Source: Ponticoccus alexandrii
Lineage (GTDB): Bacteria > Pseudomonadota > Alphaproteobacteria > Rhodobacterales > Rhodobacteraceae
Assembly (NCBI RefSeq): GCF_016806125.1
Contig: NZ_CP047170.1
Location: 372,001 to 436,000, forward strand
Length of the DNA stretch: 64,000 nt
Reading direction: 5' to 3'
Part shown: in pieces, positions 1 through 9,741 of the stretch
Position numbering within the stretch: position 1 is the first letter of the stretch
How the letters are laid out: every line of letters begins with the position of its first letter
The notes under the pieces: model-generated
The model's input: only the letters and a program-made list of their open reading frames with translations
Told to the model about the DNA's origin: nothing
The model's database searches: none
Position numbers and translations under genes: made by a program

Positions 1-810
1 TCCCTGAAATCCCGCCTGCTGTCTGGCGATTTCGTCACCGCCGCATGGGCCGAGCTGGGCCACCCGGATATCGCCGAAATCCTCGTTCGCCATGGCTGGC
101 CCACCGTCCTGATCGACGGCGAGCACGGCATCGGCGACCTCGAGACATGGGTCGCCGTGGCCCGTGCGGCCGAGGCGGCCGGCGGCGAGGTCATCCTGCG
201 TGTGCCCGATGGTACTGACACGACGCTGAAGAAGGCGATGGACCGCGGCTTCCGCTCGATCATCGTGCCGATGGTAAACACTGTCGCGCAGGCTACGCAG
301 ATCGCCGCGTCGTGCCGCTACCCGCTGCGCGGCACCGGCGGCATCGGGCGCGGCTATGCGGCGCCGATCGTGCGCGGCTCGGACTATGCCACCCGCCCTG
401 ATTATGCCGTGCAGTCCGCCAACGAGGACGTGCTGCTTTTCGTCCAGTGCGAGACCCCGGAAAGCGTTGCCACGCTGGCCGAGATCGCGGGCGTCGAGGG
501 CATCGACGGCATCTTCCTTGGCCCGAACGACCTCGCGGCCACTTTGGGTCACATTGAGGACATGGGCCACGAGACGCCGCAGGCCGCCTATGCCGAGGTC
601 GAGGCCAAGGTCAAAGGCGCGGGCAAGCTGCTGGCCACCGTGCCCGGCGGCGGGCGCGACTGGGCGATCCTGCGCGAGAAGGGCTATGACCTTGTCGCGG
701 GGGTGAACGACGTCTCCTTCCTGATCGAGGCCGCCCGCGCCGCTGCCCGGGACCGCGATGCGCTTCTAGGCAGGCAGGCGGCACCGGACGAAGCCGTCGC
801 GCGCTACTGA
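1..810 (+). CDS. HpcH/HpaI-family aldolase (5' end outside window)
   Basis: The reading frame is open from base 1 to the TGA at 808-810, so the start lies upstream of the window. The visible 269 residues match the HpcH/HpaI aldolase/citrate lyase family, class II metal-dependent aldolases that cleave or form 2-keto-3-deoxy or 4-hydroxy-2-oxo acids to pyruvate plus an aldehyde. Family landmarks are an early EHGIGD segment (catalytic His region), QCET (metal-binding Glu) and GIFLGPNDLAATLG (metal-binding Asp loop). The substrate cannot be read from sequence. A GntR regulator follows 36 bp downstream on the same strand and may control this gene. Confidence 0.88.
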   Translation, partial: SLKSRLLSGDFVTAAWAELGHPDIAEILVRHGWPTVLIDGEHGIGDLETWVAVARAAEAAGGEVILRVPDGTDTTLKKAMDRGFRSIIVPMVNTVAQATQIAASCRYPLRGTGGIGRGYAAPIVRGSDYATRPDYAVQSANEDVLLFVQCETPESVATLAEIAGVEGIDGIFLGPNDLAATLGHIEDMGHETPQAAYAEVEAKVKGAGKLLATVPGGGRDWAILREKGYDLVAGVNDVSFLIEAARAAARDRDALLGRQAAPDEAVARY

Positions 811-846
811 CCCCCGCCTGCCCCCGGCGGAGTTGCTTCTCCGGGG

Positions 847-1584
847 GTGAGCCGCATGATAGAACCGCCCGACCGCCGCAAAGGGAATGCCCGACAGATG
901 CCCGCAAAATCCGGGATGCAGATCGAACAGCCCAAGACCCTGACGGAGATCGTCGTGGAGCGTCTGCGCGAAGCGATCATCGACGGGCAGTATGCCTTTG
1001 GCGAGAATATCTCGGAGGACAAGTTGGCCACGGCCTTCGGTGTCAGCCGCTCTCCGGTGCGCGACGCGCTGAACGCCCTGCAGTTCACCGGGCTGGTGAC
1101 GATCAGGCCCAAGCGCGGCAGCTTCGTGTTCAAACCGACCGGCGAGGAGGTCGCCGAGATATGCGACTACCGCCTTATGCTGGAACGCGAGGCGCTGCGG
1201 CTGGCGATGGCCGCCGACCGCGACGGGTTTCTTGCGGCGCTGGACGACAAGCTGGACCAGATGCGCGAGCGGATGCGGGCGGGCGACGAGATCGGCTATG
1301 TCCGGATCGATACGGAATTCCACAACCTGTTCTTCGACCATTGCGGCAACCGGCTGGTGCAGAACGCCTTCGATCTTGTGGAGGCGCGCATCGCCACGAT
1401 CCGCACGGCTCTGAATGCCCGCTTCAAGCAGCGCCGCGAGGACAGTTTCGACCAGCACGTCGCCATCGTGGATGGGTTGAAACGCGACGATTGGGCCACC
1501 GTTTATGAGGTGCTGGGCAAGCACATCACCTCGATCCGAACCGATGCCATCGACGAACTGGCCCGCAACCCGGTCGAAAGCTGA
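847..1584 (+). CDS. GntR-family regulator, FCD (FadR-type) domain
   Basis: About 245 aa. An N-terminal winged helix-turn-helix (LTEIVVERLREAIIDG, then DKLATAFGVSRSPVRDAL) is followed by an all-helical FCD ligand domain. The candidate metal ligands of the FCD pocket are present: Asp and His in RIDTEFH, His in FDQH and His in LGKH. Such proteins are mostly repressors released by small carboxylates. Its position behind the HpcH/HpaI aldolase suggests that operon as target. The start is uncertain: GTG 847, ATG 856 and ATG 898 are all in frame and none has a strong Shine-Dalgarno sequence. Confidence 0.9.
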   Translation: MSRMIEPPDRRKGNARQMPAKSGMQIEQPKTLTEIVVERLREAIIDGQYAFGENISEDKLATAFGVSRSPVRDALNALQFTGLVTIRPKRGSFVFKPTGEEVAEICDYRLMLEREALRLAMAADRDGFLAALDDKLDQMRERMRAGDEIGYVRIDTEFHNLFFDHCGNRLVQNAFDLVEARIATIRTALNARFKQRREDSFDQHVAIVDGLKRDDWATVYEVLGKHITSIRTDAIDELARNPVES

Positions 1585-1927
1585 CCCCCGCCGGTCAGGC
1601 GGCCTTCCCCTTCTGCCGTGGATCGGGCCAATGGCCAACGCCGCCCCGGGAGGGCGCCCTGGCCGGATCTCGGGCGGGCCAACAGGGGCGTGAAAGCCGT
1701 GGGGAGCGGGTTTGCGGCGGGCCGAAGCGCCGGGTTTCCGGGTAGGATCGGGCTTTTGGCAGAAACCGGCCACTGATCCTTTTCGGACGATCCCGGCACC
1801 TCTCACCATGCCTCGGTCTGTATGGGTCAGTGGATCGTGGACGCCTTCCTCGCTCAGTTCGAGGCAGGGTGGCAATGACGAGTCGCAGCACCTTCAGCGA
1901 TGACGTCAAGCGGAACACCGAATGGGA
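1585..1927. other. Intergenic, no gene recognised
   Basis: Small open frames here do not resemble known proteins. They give way at 1928 to a transporter remnant on the minus strand. Confidence 0.5.
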
Positions 1928-2178
1928 CTACCCGGCTAAGCAGGTCGAAATCACCAGCCCCACCGCAACCGGGGCAAAGATCGGTATGGTGATCAAGGCG
2001 ATCGCGAACCATTCCATCAAGGTGCCGAGTCCGAAAACGATGCCCATCATCAACAGGGTCATCAGAACAAGATTCCAATCGAGCCCTTCGAAAGCGCCCT
2101 GAAGGAAGCGTTCTCGGCTTTCCTGTTGCGTACAGGATGCGCCGATGATGGAGAATCGTGTCGTGTAAACACCCTCGC
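1928..2178 (-). pseudogene. Remnant of TRAP transporter large permease (DctM-like)
   Basis: Reading leftward from about 2178, one frame gives a hydrophobic tail containing WNLVLMTLLMMGIVFG, then GTLMEWFAIALITIPIFAPV and a stop at 1930-1928. The pattern of a Gly-rich helix, an acidic residue, then AIxLITxPIFxP is typical of the C-terminal half of DctM-type TRAP permeases. Nothing of the rest of the permease, nor of DctP or DctQ, is present, so this is a decayed fragment. It is short and the assignment rests on one motif. Confidence 0.45.
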
Positions 2179-2214
2179 AGGCGCGGATCTCAGCCAGTCA
2201 AGCGAAATCAAATG

Positions 2215-2243
2215 TTGACTGCTAGGAAAACAAATTGATTATA
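2215..2243 (+). promoter_or_regulatory. Sigma70-like promoter of the fdh-fhs-folD-tdm operon, with GGAAAA element in the spacer
   Basis: TTGACT (2215-2220), 17-bp spacer, ATTATA (2238-2243), 40 bp before the fdh start codon. The spacer carries AGGAAAAC. The block TTGACTGCTAGGAAAAC is almost repeated in the mgsA promoter (TTGACTGTTAGGAAAAC), which supports a shared operator overlapping the promoter. Confidence 0.65.
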
Positions 2244-2282
2244 GGGAAAGCAAGGCGCACTGAACGCGAAAGGACGAGTGGC

Positions 2283-3968
2283 ATGTCGCTGGACGATGTC
2301 GGTATCTGGAAATCGGGCCGTGGCAAGGGCCGCCGCACACCGAAAGGCCGCCAATTCGACGATGAGGCGCTGGTCGAGATCCGCGCCCTGTTGGGCGACT
2401 CGCCCCGCCGTCGCGACCTGCTGATCGAGTTCCTGCATCTGGTGCAGGACCGCTATGGCCACCTCTCGGCGGCGCATCTGCGCGCGCTGGCCGAAGAGAT
2501 GCGGCTGTCCATGGCCGAGGTTTACGAGGTCGCGACCTTCTACGCGCATTTCGACGTGGTGAAGGAGGGTGAGACACCGCCCCCCGCCCTGACAATCCGC
2601 GTCTGCGACTCGCTGTCGTGCGAACTGGCCGGGGCCGCGCAACTGAGAAGCGCGCTGGAAGAGGGGCTCGACCCGGCACAGGTGCGGGTTCTGCGCGCGC
2701 CCTGCATGGGACGCTGCGACACGGCGCCGGTGTTGGAACTGGGCCATAACCACATCGACCACGCCACACCCGACAAGGTGCATGCGGCCATCGCCCGGGG
2801 CGAGACCCATGCCCATCTGCCCGAATACGAGACGCTTCAGGCCTACCGCAAGGGCGGCGGCTACGACACCCTAGAGGCGCTGCGCAGCGGCAGCCAGACC
2901 GTGGACGCGGTGCAGGACACCATGCTCGAGGCCGGGCTGCGCGGGCTGGGCGGCGCGGGCTTTCCCTCGGGCCGCAAGTGGAGCTTCGTGCGTGCCGCCG
3001 AAGGCCCGCGCTACCTGGCCGTCAACGGCGACGAGGGCGAGCCGGGCACCTTCAAGGACCGCTATTACCTTGAACGCACGCCGCACCTGTTCCTCGAAGG
3101 CATGCTGATCGCGGCATGGGCCGTCGAAGCGGAGAAGTGCTTTATCTACATGCGCGACGAATACCCGGCGGTGCTGGATATCCTGCGGCTGGAAATCGCG
3201 GCGCTGGAAGAGGCGGGTCTGGTCGAGAAGGGCTATATCGACCTGCGGCGCGGGGCAGGGGCCTATATCTGCGGCGAAGAGTCGGCGATGATCGAATCGA
3301 TCGAAGGCAAGCGCGGCATCCCGCGCCACCGCCCGCCCTATGTGGCGCAGGTCGGCATCTTCGACCGTCCGACGCTGGTTCATAACGTCGAGACGCTGAA
3401 ATGGGTGGCGCGCATCCTGCGCGAGGGCCCCGAGATCCTGAACGGCGTGGAAAAGAACGGGCGCAAGGGGCTTCGGTCCTTTTCGATCTCAGGCCGGGTC
3501 AGGAACCCCGGTGTGCACCTGCTGCCCGCCGGGTCCACCATCCTCGACCTGATCGAGGCGGCGGGCGGAATGCTCGACGGCCATGTCTTCAAGGCCTACC
3601 AGCCGGGCGGCCCCTCTGCCGGCCTGCTGCCCGCCAGCCTGAACGACGTGCCGATGGACTTCGACACGCTGCAACCGCACGGGACCTTCATCGGCTCTGC
3701 CGCGGTGGTGATCCTGTCCGACCGCGACAGCGCCCGCGACGCGGCGCTGAATATGCTGCGCTTCTTCGAGGACGAAAGCTGCGGCCAGTGCACGCCCTGC
3801 CGCGCGGGCTGCGAGAAGGCGGTCAAGCTGATGCAGGCGGACCGCTGGGACACCGCACTCTTGGAAGAACTGAGCCAGACCATGGTGGATGCCTCGATCT
3901 GCGGCCTCGGGCAGGCCGCGCCGAACCCCATCCGCCTGACGATCAAGCATTTCCCGGAAGAGATCTGA
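2283..3968 (+). CDS. fdhB: NAD-dependent formate dehydrogenase, beta subunit (NuoE-NuoF fusion)
   Basis: 561 aa from ATG 2283. Residues about 30-175 are a NuoE-like thioredoxin-fold [2Fe-2S] domain (Cys108, Cys113, then CMGRC at 141-145). The rest is NuoF-like: GLRGLGGAGFPSGRKW begins the FMN/NADH site, and CGQCTPCRAG near residue 500 plus a Cys near 540 bind a [4Fe-4S] cluster. This fused layout is that of the diaphorase subunit of soluble Mo/W formate dehydrogenases (Fdh1/Fds type), which passes electrons from formate to NAD+. The alpha subunit gene starts 3 bp downstream. Formate released by one-carbon oxidation would be the substrate. The open frame extends upstream to 2235, but ATG 2283 fits the family and the promoter. 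Confidence 0.93.
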   Translation: MSLDDVGIWKSGRGKGRRTPKGRQFDDEALVEIRALLGDSPRRRDLLIEFLHLVQDRYGHLSAAHLRALAEEMRLSMAEVYEVATFYAHFDVVKEGETPPPALTIRVCDSLSCELAGAAQLRSALEEGLDPAQVRVLRAPCMGRCDTAPVLELGHNHIDHATPDKVHAAIARGETHAHLPEYETLQAYRKGGGYDTLEALRSGSQTVDAVQDTMLEAGLRGLGGAGFPSGRKWSFVRAAEGPRYLAVNGDEGEPGTFKDRYYLERTPHLFLEGMLIAAWAVEAEKCFIYMRDEYPAVLDILRLEIAALEEAGLVEKGYIDLRRGAGAYICGEESAMIESIEGKRGIPRHRPPYVAQVGIFDRPTLVHNVETLKWVARILREGPEILNGVEKNGRKGLRSFSISGRVRNPGVHLLPAGSTILDLIEAAGGMLDGHVFKAYQPGGPSAGLLPASLNDVPMDFDTLQPHGTFIGSAAVVILSDRDSARDAALNMLRFFEDESCGQCTPCRAGCEKAVKLMQADRWDTALLEELSQTMVDASICGLGQAAPNPIRLTIKHFPEEI

Positions 3969-3971
3969 GCC

Positions 3972-6749
3972 ATGAGCGATACCGTCACCTTCACTCTGAA
4001 CGGCGAGGAGGTCACCGCGGAGGCTGGCCTGACCATCTGGGAGGTCGCCAACGGGCGCGGCCTGAAGATCCCGCACCTGTGCCACAAGCCCGCGCCGGGC
4101 TACCGGCCCGACGGCAATTGCCGCGCCTGCATGGTCGAGATCGAGGGCGAACGGAACCTTGCCGCCTCCTGCATCCGCGAACCCGCCGAGGGGATGGTGG
4201 TGAAGACCGCCACCCCGCGCGCCGAGAGCGCCCGCCGGATGGTGATGGAGCTTCTGGTGGCCGACCAGCCCAAGCGCGAGGCGGCGCATGACCGGTCCTC
4301 GCATCTGTGGGACATGGCCGAAGACGCCGGCATCGACGCCAGCCGCTTCCCCAAGCTGGAGGAAGGCCGCATCCCGCTTCTGGACGACAGCCACGTCGCG
4401 ATGTCGGTGAACCTCGATGCCTGCATCCAGTGCGGGCTGTGCGTGCGGGCCTGCCGCGAGGTGCAGGTCAACGACGTGATCGGCATGTCGGGCCGGGGCC
4501 ACGACGCATGGCCGACCTTCGATTTCGCCGACCCGATGGGGGCCTCGACCTGCGTCGCCTGCGGCGAATGTGTGCAGGCCTGCCCGACCGGCGCGCTGAT
4601 GCCTTCGACCGTGGTCGATGAGCAACAGCAGGGCGACAGCGCCGATTTCGACAGCGAGACCGAAAGCGTCTGCCCCTTCTGCGGCGTCGGCTGCAAGGTT
4701 TCGCTGAAGGTGAAGGACGGCAAGGTGAAGTACGTCGAGGGCATTAACGGCCCCGCGAACGAAGGCCGCCTCTGCGTCAAGGGGCGCTTCGGTTTCGACT
4801 ACATCCACCACCCGCACCGCCTGACGAAGCCGCTGATCCGCCGCGAGGACGCGCCGCCCAAGGGCATGAACGTCGATCCCGGCAACCTGACGACGCACTT
4901 CCGCGAGGCGTCGTGGGAAGAGGCGATGCAGGCGGCGGCAGGCGGTCTTGCCAGGCTGCGACAGGCCCATGGCGGCCAGTCGGTGGCGGGCTTCGGCTCT
5001 GCCAAATGCACCAACGAAGAGGCCTATCTCTTCCAGAAGCTCATCCGTCAGGGCTTCAAGCACAACAACGTCGACCATTGCACGCGGCTGTGCCACGCCT
5101 CGTCGGTCTCTGCCCTGATCGAGAACGTGGGCTCGGGCGCGGTGACCGCGACCTTCAACGAGATCGAGAACGCGGACGTGGCGATCATCATCGGCGCCAA
5201 CCCGATCGAGAACCACCCGGTCGCCGCAACCTACTTCAAGCAGTTCACCAAGCGCGGCGGCAAGCTGATCGTCATGGATCCGCGCGGGCAGGGCATGAAG
5301 CGCTTTGCCTACCAGATGCTGCAGTTCCGCCCCGGTGCGGACGTGTCGATGCTGAACGCGATCATGAACGTGATCGTCGAGGAAGGGCTCTACGACCAGC
5401 AGTACATCGACGCCTATACCGAGAACTGGGAGGCCGAGAAGGAACACCTGAAGGCCTTCACCCCCGAGGCGATGGCGCCGATCTGCGGCATCGACCCCGA
5501 GGTGATCCGCGACGTCGCCCGCACTTTCGCGGGTGCCAAGGCGGCGATGATCTTCTGGGGCATGGGCGTCAGCCAGCACATCCACGGCACCGACAATTCG
5601 CGTTGCCTGATCAGCCTTGCGCTGATGACGGGGCAGGTGGGGCGTCCGGGCTCTGGCCTGCACCCGTTGCGCGGGCAGAACAACGTGCAGGGCGCGTCCG
5701 ACGCGGGCCTCATCCCGATGTTCGTGCCGGATTACCGCTCTGTCGAGGATCCGGCGGTGCGCGAGGACATCTTCGGGGTCTGGGGCCGCGACGAGGACTG
5801 GTCCGCCAAGAAGGGCCTGACCGTGACCGAGATCGTCGATCAGGTTTATGCGGGCAACATCAAGGGCATGTACATTCAGGGCGAGAACCCGGCCATGTCC
5901 GACCCGGACGTGGACCATGCCCGCGACGCCTTTGCCAAGCTCGAACACCTCGTGGTGCAGGACATCTTCCTGACCGAGACCGCCTATTTCGCGGATGTGA
6001 TCCTGCCCGCCTCGGCGCTTTACGAAAAGGACGGCACGGTCAGCAACACCAACCGGCAGGTGCAAAGGGTGCGCCCGGCGGTGCCGCCCCCGGGCGAGGC
6101 GCGCGTGGACTGGCGCATCACGGTCGATCTGGCGCAGCGGCTGGGCCTGCCCTGGGATTACACCGACGTCTCGGAGGTCTTTGCCGAGATGAAGCAGGTG
6201 ATGGCCTCACTGGACAACATCACGTGGGAGCGGCTCGAGACCGAGACGGTGACCTATCCCTCGCTCTCGGAAACCGACCCCGGTCAGGCCGTGGTCTTCG
6301 GCGATGGCTTCCCGCGCCCCGAGGGGCGGGCGAAGTTCACCCCGGCCTCGGTGATCCCCCCGGACGAGGCACCGGACGCGGCCTACCCGATGATCATGAC
6401 CACCGGGCGTCAGCTGGAACACTGGCACACCGGGTCGATGACCCGCCGCGCCTCTGTTCTGGACGCGGTGGAGCCCGAGGCCAACTGCTCGCTGCATCCC
6501 AAGACGCTGCGCGCGCTTGGGGTCAGCCCGGGCGAGATGGTGCGCCTGACCACCCGGCGGGGCAGCATCGAGATCATGGCCCGCGCCGACAGGGCGGTCT
6601 CCGAGGACATGGTCTTCGTGCCCTTCGCCTATGTCGAGGCGGCGGCGAACGTCCTCACCAACCCGGCGATCGACCCCTACGGCAAGATCCCCGAATTCAA
6701 GTTCTCCGCGGTGCGCGTCGAGGCGATCACCCAAACCGCAGCCGAATAA
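3972..6749 (+). CDS. fdhA: Formate dehydrogenase, catalytic alpha subunit (molybdopterin, Fe-S)
   Basis: 925 aa. The N-terminal NuoG-like [2Fe-2S] ferredoxin domain has its cysteines in LCHKPA, NCRACM and AASC. Two ferredoxin-type [4Fe-4S] motifs follow ([23 protein letters not shown]), then a [4Fe-4S] of the molybdopterin domain (CPFCGVGC ... LCVKG). The active-site metal ligand is the Cys of RLCHASS, not selenocysteine. The C-terminal part is the molybdopterin dinucleotide-binding domain. No cysteine occurs between the [2Fe-2S] domain and the ferredoxin motifs, so the His-Cys3 cluster of many FdsA/NuoG proteins is absent. Mo versus W cannot be decided. It forms a cytoplasmic complex with the preceding beta subunit and oxidises formate to CO2. 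Confidence 0.93.
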   Translation: MSDTVTFTLNGEEVTAEAGLTIWEVANGRGLKIPHLCHKPAPGYRPDGNCRACMVEIEGERNLAASCIREPAEGMVVKTATPRAESARRMVMELLVADQPKREAAHDRSSHLWDMAEDAGIDASRFPKLEEGRIPLLDDSHVAMSVNLDACIQCGLCVRACREVQVNDVIGMSGRGHDAWPTFDFADPMGASTCVACGECVQACPTGALMPSTVVDEQQQGDSADFDSETESVCPFCGVGCKVSLKVKDGKVKYVEGINGPANEGRLCVKGRFGFDYIHHPHRLTKPLIRREDAPPKGMNVDPGNLTTHFREASWEEAMQAAAGGLARLRQAHGGQSVAGFGSAKCTNEEAYLFQKLIRQGFKHNNVDHCTRLCHASSVSALIENVGSGAVTATFNEIENADVAIIIGANPIENHPVAATYFKQFTKRGGKLIVMDPRGQGMKRFAYQMLQFRPGADVSMLNAIMNVIVEEGLYDQQYIDAYTENWEAEKEHLKAFTPEAMAPICGIDPEVIRDVARTFAGAKAAMIFWGMGVSQHIHGTDNSRCLISLALMTGQVGRPGSGLHPLRGQNNVQGASDAGLIPMFVPDYRSVEDPAVREDIFGVWGRDEDWSAKKGLTVTEIVDQVYAGNIKGMYIQGENPAMSDPDVDHARDAFAKLEHLVVQDIFLTETAYFADVILPASALYEKDGTVSNTNRQVQRVRPAVPPPGEARVDWRITVDLAQRLGLPWDYTDVSEVFAEMKQVMASLDNITWERLETETVTYPSLSETDPGQAVVFGDGFPRPEGRAKFTPASVIPPDEAPDAAYPMIMTTGRQLEHWHTGSMTRRASVLDAVEPEANCSLHPKTLRALGVSPGEMVRLTTRRGSIEIMARADRAVSEDMVFVPFAYVEAAANVLTNPAIDPYGKIPEFKFSAVRVEAITQTAAE

Positions 6750-6778
6750 ATCACGTCAAACAACAGGGACCTGCAACC

Positions 6779-8455
6779 ATGGCTTACAGAAGCGACATCG
6801 AGATAGCGCGTGACGCGCAGAAGAAGCCGATCCAGGAGATCGGGGAGGGTCTTGGGATACCGTCCGAGCACCTTCTGCCCTACGGCCACGACAAGGCGAA
6901 GGTGAGCCAGTCGTTCATCGACTCGGTGCAGGATCGTCCGGACGGCAAGCTGATCCTCGTGACGGCGATCAACCCGACGCCGGCGGGCGAGGGCAAGACC
7001 ACCACCACCGTGGGTCTGGGCGACGGGCTGAACCACATCGGCAAGAAGGCCATGGTCTGCATCCGCGAGGCCTCGCTTGGGCCGAACTTCGGCATGAAGG
7101 GCGGCGCCGCCGGGGGCGGCATGGCGCAGGTCGTGCCGATGGAGGACATGAACCTCCACTTCACCGGCGACTTCCACGCCATCACCTCGGCGCACAGCCT
7201 GCTGTCGGCGATGCTCGACAACCACATCTACTGGGGCAACGAGCAGGACATCGACCTGCGCCGCGTGCAGTGGCGCCGGGTGGTCGACATGAACGACCGC
7301 GCGCTGCGCAACGTGGTGCTGTCGCTCGGCGGTGTGGCCAACGGCTTCCCGCGCGAGGGCGGCTTCGACATCACCGTGGCCTCGGAGGTCATGGCGATCC
7401 TCTGCCTCGCCAAGGACCTCAAGGACCTCGAGAAGCGCCTGGGCGACATGATCGTGGCCTACCGCCGCGACCGCACGCCGGTCTTCTGCCGCGACATCAA
7501 GGCCGAGGGCGCGATGACCGTCCTCCTGAAGGACGCGATGCAGCCGAACCTCGTGCAGACGCTGGAGAACAACCCCGCCTTCGTGCACGGCGGCCCCTTC
7601 GCGAACATCGCGCATGGCTGCAACTCTGTCATCGCCACGACCACGGCGCTGAAGCTGTGTGATTACGTGGTGACGGAGGCGGGCTTCGGCGCGGACCTCG
7701 GCGCCGAGAAGTTCATGAACATCAAGTGCCGCAAGGCGGGTCTGTCGCCCGCCGCGGTGGTCTGCGTCGCCACCGTGCGGGCGATGAAGATGAACGGCGG
7801 CGTGGCCAAGGCCGACCTTGGTGCCGAGAACGTCGAGGCGGTCAACAAGGGCTGCCCGAACCTTGGCCGGCACATCGAGAACCTGAAGTCCTTCGGCGTG
7901 CCGGTGGTGGTGGCGATCAACCACTTCGTCACCGACACCGATGCCGAGGTGCAGGCGATCAAGGACTACGTGAAGTCGCATGGCGCCGAAGCGGTGCTGT
8001 CGCGGCACTGGGAGCTGGGGTCCGAGGGCTCTGCCGATCTGGCCCGCAAGGTGGTCGCGGTGGCCGAGGCGGGGCAGGCGAACTTCTCGCCGATCTACCC
8101 CGACGACATGGCGCTGGCGGACAAGATCCAGACCATCTGCAAGCGGATCTACCGCGCCGATGCGGCGCTGATGGACAAGAAGATCCGCGACCAGCTGAAG
8201 CTCTGGGAAGAGCAGGGCTACGGGCATCTGCCGGTCTGCATGGCCAAGACGCAGTATTCCTTCTCGACCGATCCCAACCTGCGCGGCGCGCCGACGGGCC
8301 ATTCGGTGCCGGTGCGCGAGGTGCGGCTTTCGGCGGGGGCGGGCTTCATCGTGGTGGTCTGCGGCGAGATCATGACCATGCCGGGCCTGCCGCGCGTGCC
8401 TTCGGCGGAGAACATCCGCCTGAACGACGCCGGCCAGATCGAAGGCTTGTTCTAG
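6779..8455 (+). CDS. fhs: Formate-tetrahydrofolate ligase
   Basis: 558 aa from ATG 6779, the usual family length. Fhs couples formate, THF and ATP to 10-formyl-THF, and can run in reverse to release formate with ATP synthesis. The P-loop-like [18 protein letters not shown], the [19 protein letters not shown] segment and the C-terminal [18 protein letters not shown] are diagnostic. It lies 29 bp after fdhA and upstream of two folD-type genes, so the set links methylene-THF, methenyl-THF, formyl-THF and formate with formate dehydrogenase. In a methylamine user it probably works mainly in the oxidative direction, making formate and ATP. Confidence 0.97.
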   Translation: MAYRSDIEIARDAQKKPIQEIGEGLGIPSEHLLPYGHDKAKVSQSFIDSVQDRPDGKLILVTAINPTPAGEGKTTTTVGLGDGLNHIGKKAMVCIREASLGPNFGMKGGAAGGGMAQVVPMEDMNLHFTGDFHAITSAHSLLSAMLDNHIYWGNEQDIDLRRVQWRRVVDMNDRALRNVVLSLGGVANGFPREGGFDITVASEVMAILCLAKDLKDLEKRLGDMIVAYRRDRTPVFCRDIKAEGAMTVLLKDAMQPNLVQTLENNPAFVHGGPFANIAHGCNSVIATTTALKLCDYVVTEAGFGADLGAEKFMNIKCRKAGLSPAAVVCVATVRAMKMNGGVAKADLGAENVEAVNKGCPNLGRHIENLKSFGVPVVVAINHFVTDTDAEVQAIKDYVKSHGAEAVLSRHWELGSEGSADLARKVVAVAEAGQANFSPIYPDDMALADKIQTICKRIYRADAALMDKKIRDQLKLWEEQGYGHLPVCMAKTQYSFSTDPNLRGAPTGHSVPVREVRLSAGAGFIVVVCGEIMTMPGLPRVPSAENIRLNDAGQIEGLF

Positions 8456-8745
8456 GACGGATCCTGCCGCAGGCAGGATCCTGTCCAGCGGGAGGCAGGG
8501 GGCGCGCCCGCGCCCCCGTTCCCGCCCCGTCGCGGAGACACGGTGGCGGAACTATCGGTCGGATCCTGCCGCAGGCCGGGTCCTGTCCAGCGGGAGGCAG
8601 GGGGCGCGCCAGCGCCTCCGCCGCCCCGTCGTGGAGGCGCGATGGCGGTACTATTGGACGGATCCTGCCGCAGGCCGGGTCCGGTCCGGCGGGAGGCAGG
8701 GGGCGCGCCAGCGCCCCCGTTCCCAGACCTGCGCCGAGGCGCGGG
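8456..8745. repeat. Three tandem ~100-bp GC-rich repeats with internal hairpins
   Basis: Copies begin at GGATCC 8459, 8561 and 8660 (periods 102 and 99 bp). Each has a GGATCCTGCCGCAGG start, a CGGGAGGCAGGGGGCGCGCC core and a variable GC tail; the third is shortened. In copy 1 GGATCCTGCC (8459-8468) pairs perfectly with GGCAGGATCC (8472-8481). Each copy also has a GGGGGCGCG...CGCCCCC stem. They begin immediately after the fhs stop and may lower transcription into folD. The copies are directly abutting with no spacers, so this is not a CRISPR. Confidence 0.8.
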
Positions 8746-8838
8746 CCGACTGCTGCTCCTGCTGCCGGTGCTCTGGCTGTGGAAGCGATTATTCAAGTAT
8801 TGCGGGCTCACCCTGTCGGGTCCGGAAGGGAGACAAAC

Positions 8839-9741
8839 ATGACGGCAACGGTGATCGACGGCAAGGCCTTCGCCGCCACGGTGCGAGAGAAGGTGGCGGG
8901 CCATGTGGCGCGCCTGAAGGAGGAGCACGGCATCACCCCCGGCCTTGCGGTGGTGCTGGTGGGCGAGGACCCGGCCAGCCAGGTCTACGTGCGCTCGAAG
9001 GGCAAGATGACCGTCGAGGTCGGCATGAACTCGTGGGAGCACAAGCTGCCCGCCGAGACCTCGGAGGCGGACCTGCTGGCGCTGATCGAGCGGCTGAACG
9101 CGGACGAGGCGGTGCATGGCATCCTCGTGCAGCTGCCGCTGCCCAAGCATCTCGACGAGGATCTGGTGATCAACGCCATCGCGCCGGCCAAGGACGTGGA
9201 CGGCTTCCACATCTCGAACGTGGGCCTTCTGGGGACCGGGCAGAAGTCGATGGTGCCCTGCACGCCGCTGGGCTGCCTGATGATGCTGCGCGACCACCAC
9301 GGGTCGCTCTCGGGGATGGACGCGGTGGTGATCGGGCGGTCGAACATCGTGGGCAAGCCGATGGCGCAGCTGCTGCTGGGCGACAGCTGCACGGTGACCA
9401 TCGCGCATTCGCGGACGAAGGATCTGGCGCAGGTGGTGCGGCGCGCCGATATCGTGGTGGCGGCGGTGGGCCGCCCCGAGATGGTGCCGGGCGACTGGAT
9501 CAAGCCGGGGGCCACGGTGATCGACGTGGGCATCAACCGCATCGACGCGCCGGAGAAGGGCGAGGGCAAATCCCGGCTGGTGGGCGACGTGGCCTACGAC
9601 AGCTGCGCGGCGGTGGCGGGTGCCATCACCCCTGTGCCCGGCGGCGTCGGCCCGATGACCATCGCCTGCCTGCTGGCCAACACCGTCACCGCCTGCTGCC
9701 GCGCAAACGGACTGCCCGAACCGGAGGGGCTGACCGCATGA
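8839..9741 (+). CDS. folD: Bifunctional methylene-THF dehydrogenase / methenyl-THF cyclohydrolase
   Basis: 300 aa. FolD oxidises 5,10-methylene-THF to methenyl-THF and hydrolyses it to 10-formyl-THF. The catalytic residues are all present: Tyr50 and Lys54 in YVRSK, Gln in LVQLPLPKH and Asp in KDVDGFH. The NADP-binding Rossmann segment is GRSNIVGKP, and [11 protein letters not shown] closes the fold. The preceding 380 bp carry the tandem repeats plus about 90 bp without an obvious feature, so a separate weak promoter is possible. The stop overlaps the start of the next folD-like gene (ATGA), implying translational coupling. Confidence 0.96.
   Translation: MTATVIDGKAFAATVREKVAGHVARLKEEHGITPGLAVVLVGEDPASQVYVRSKGKMTVEVGMNSWEHKLPAETSEADLLALIERLNADEAVHGILVQLPLPKHLDEDLVINAIAPAKDVDGFHISNVGLLGTGQKSMVPCTPLGCLMMLRDHHGSLSGMDAVVIGRSNIVGKPMAQLLLGDSCTVTIAHSRTKDLAQVVRRADIVVAAVGRPEMVPGDWIKPGATVIDVGINRIDAPEKGEGKSRLVGDVAYDSCAAVAGAITPVPGGVGPMTIACLLANTVTACCRANGLPEPEGLTA

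Noticed and set aside
3489-6065. Very long open frame (858 codons) on the minus strand opposite fdhA/fdhB
   Set aside because: It is an antisense shadow of high-GC codon bias: rich in His, Arg, Val and Leu in patterns mirroring the sense codons, without motifs, and both formate dehydrogenase genes are clear on the plus strand.
8456-8745. CRISPR array
   Set aside because: The repeat units are about 100 bp, directly abutting and imperfect, with no unique spacers and no cas genes nearby.
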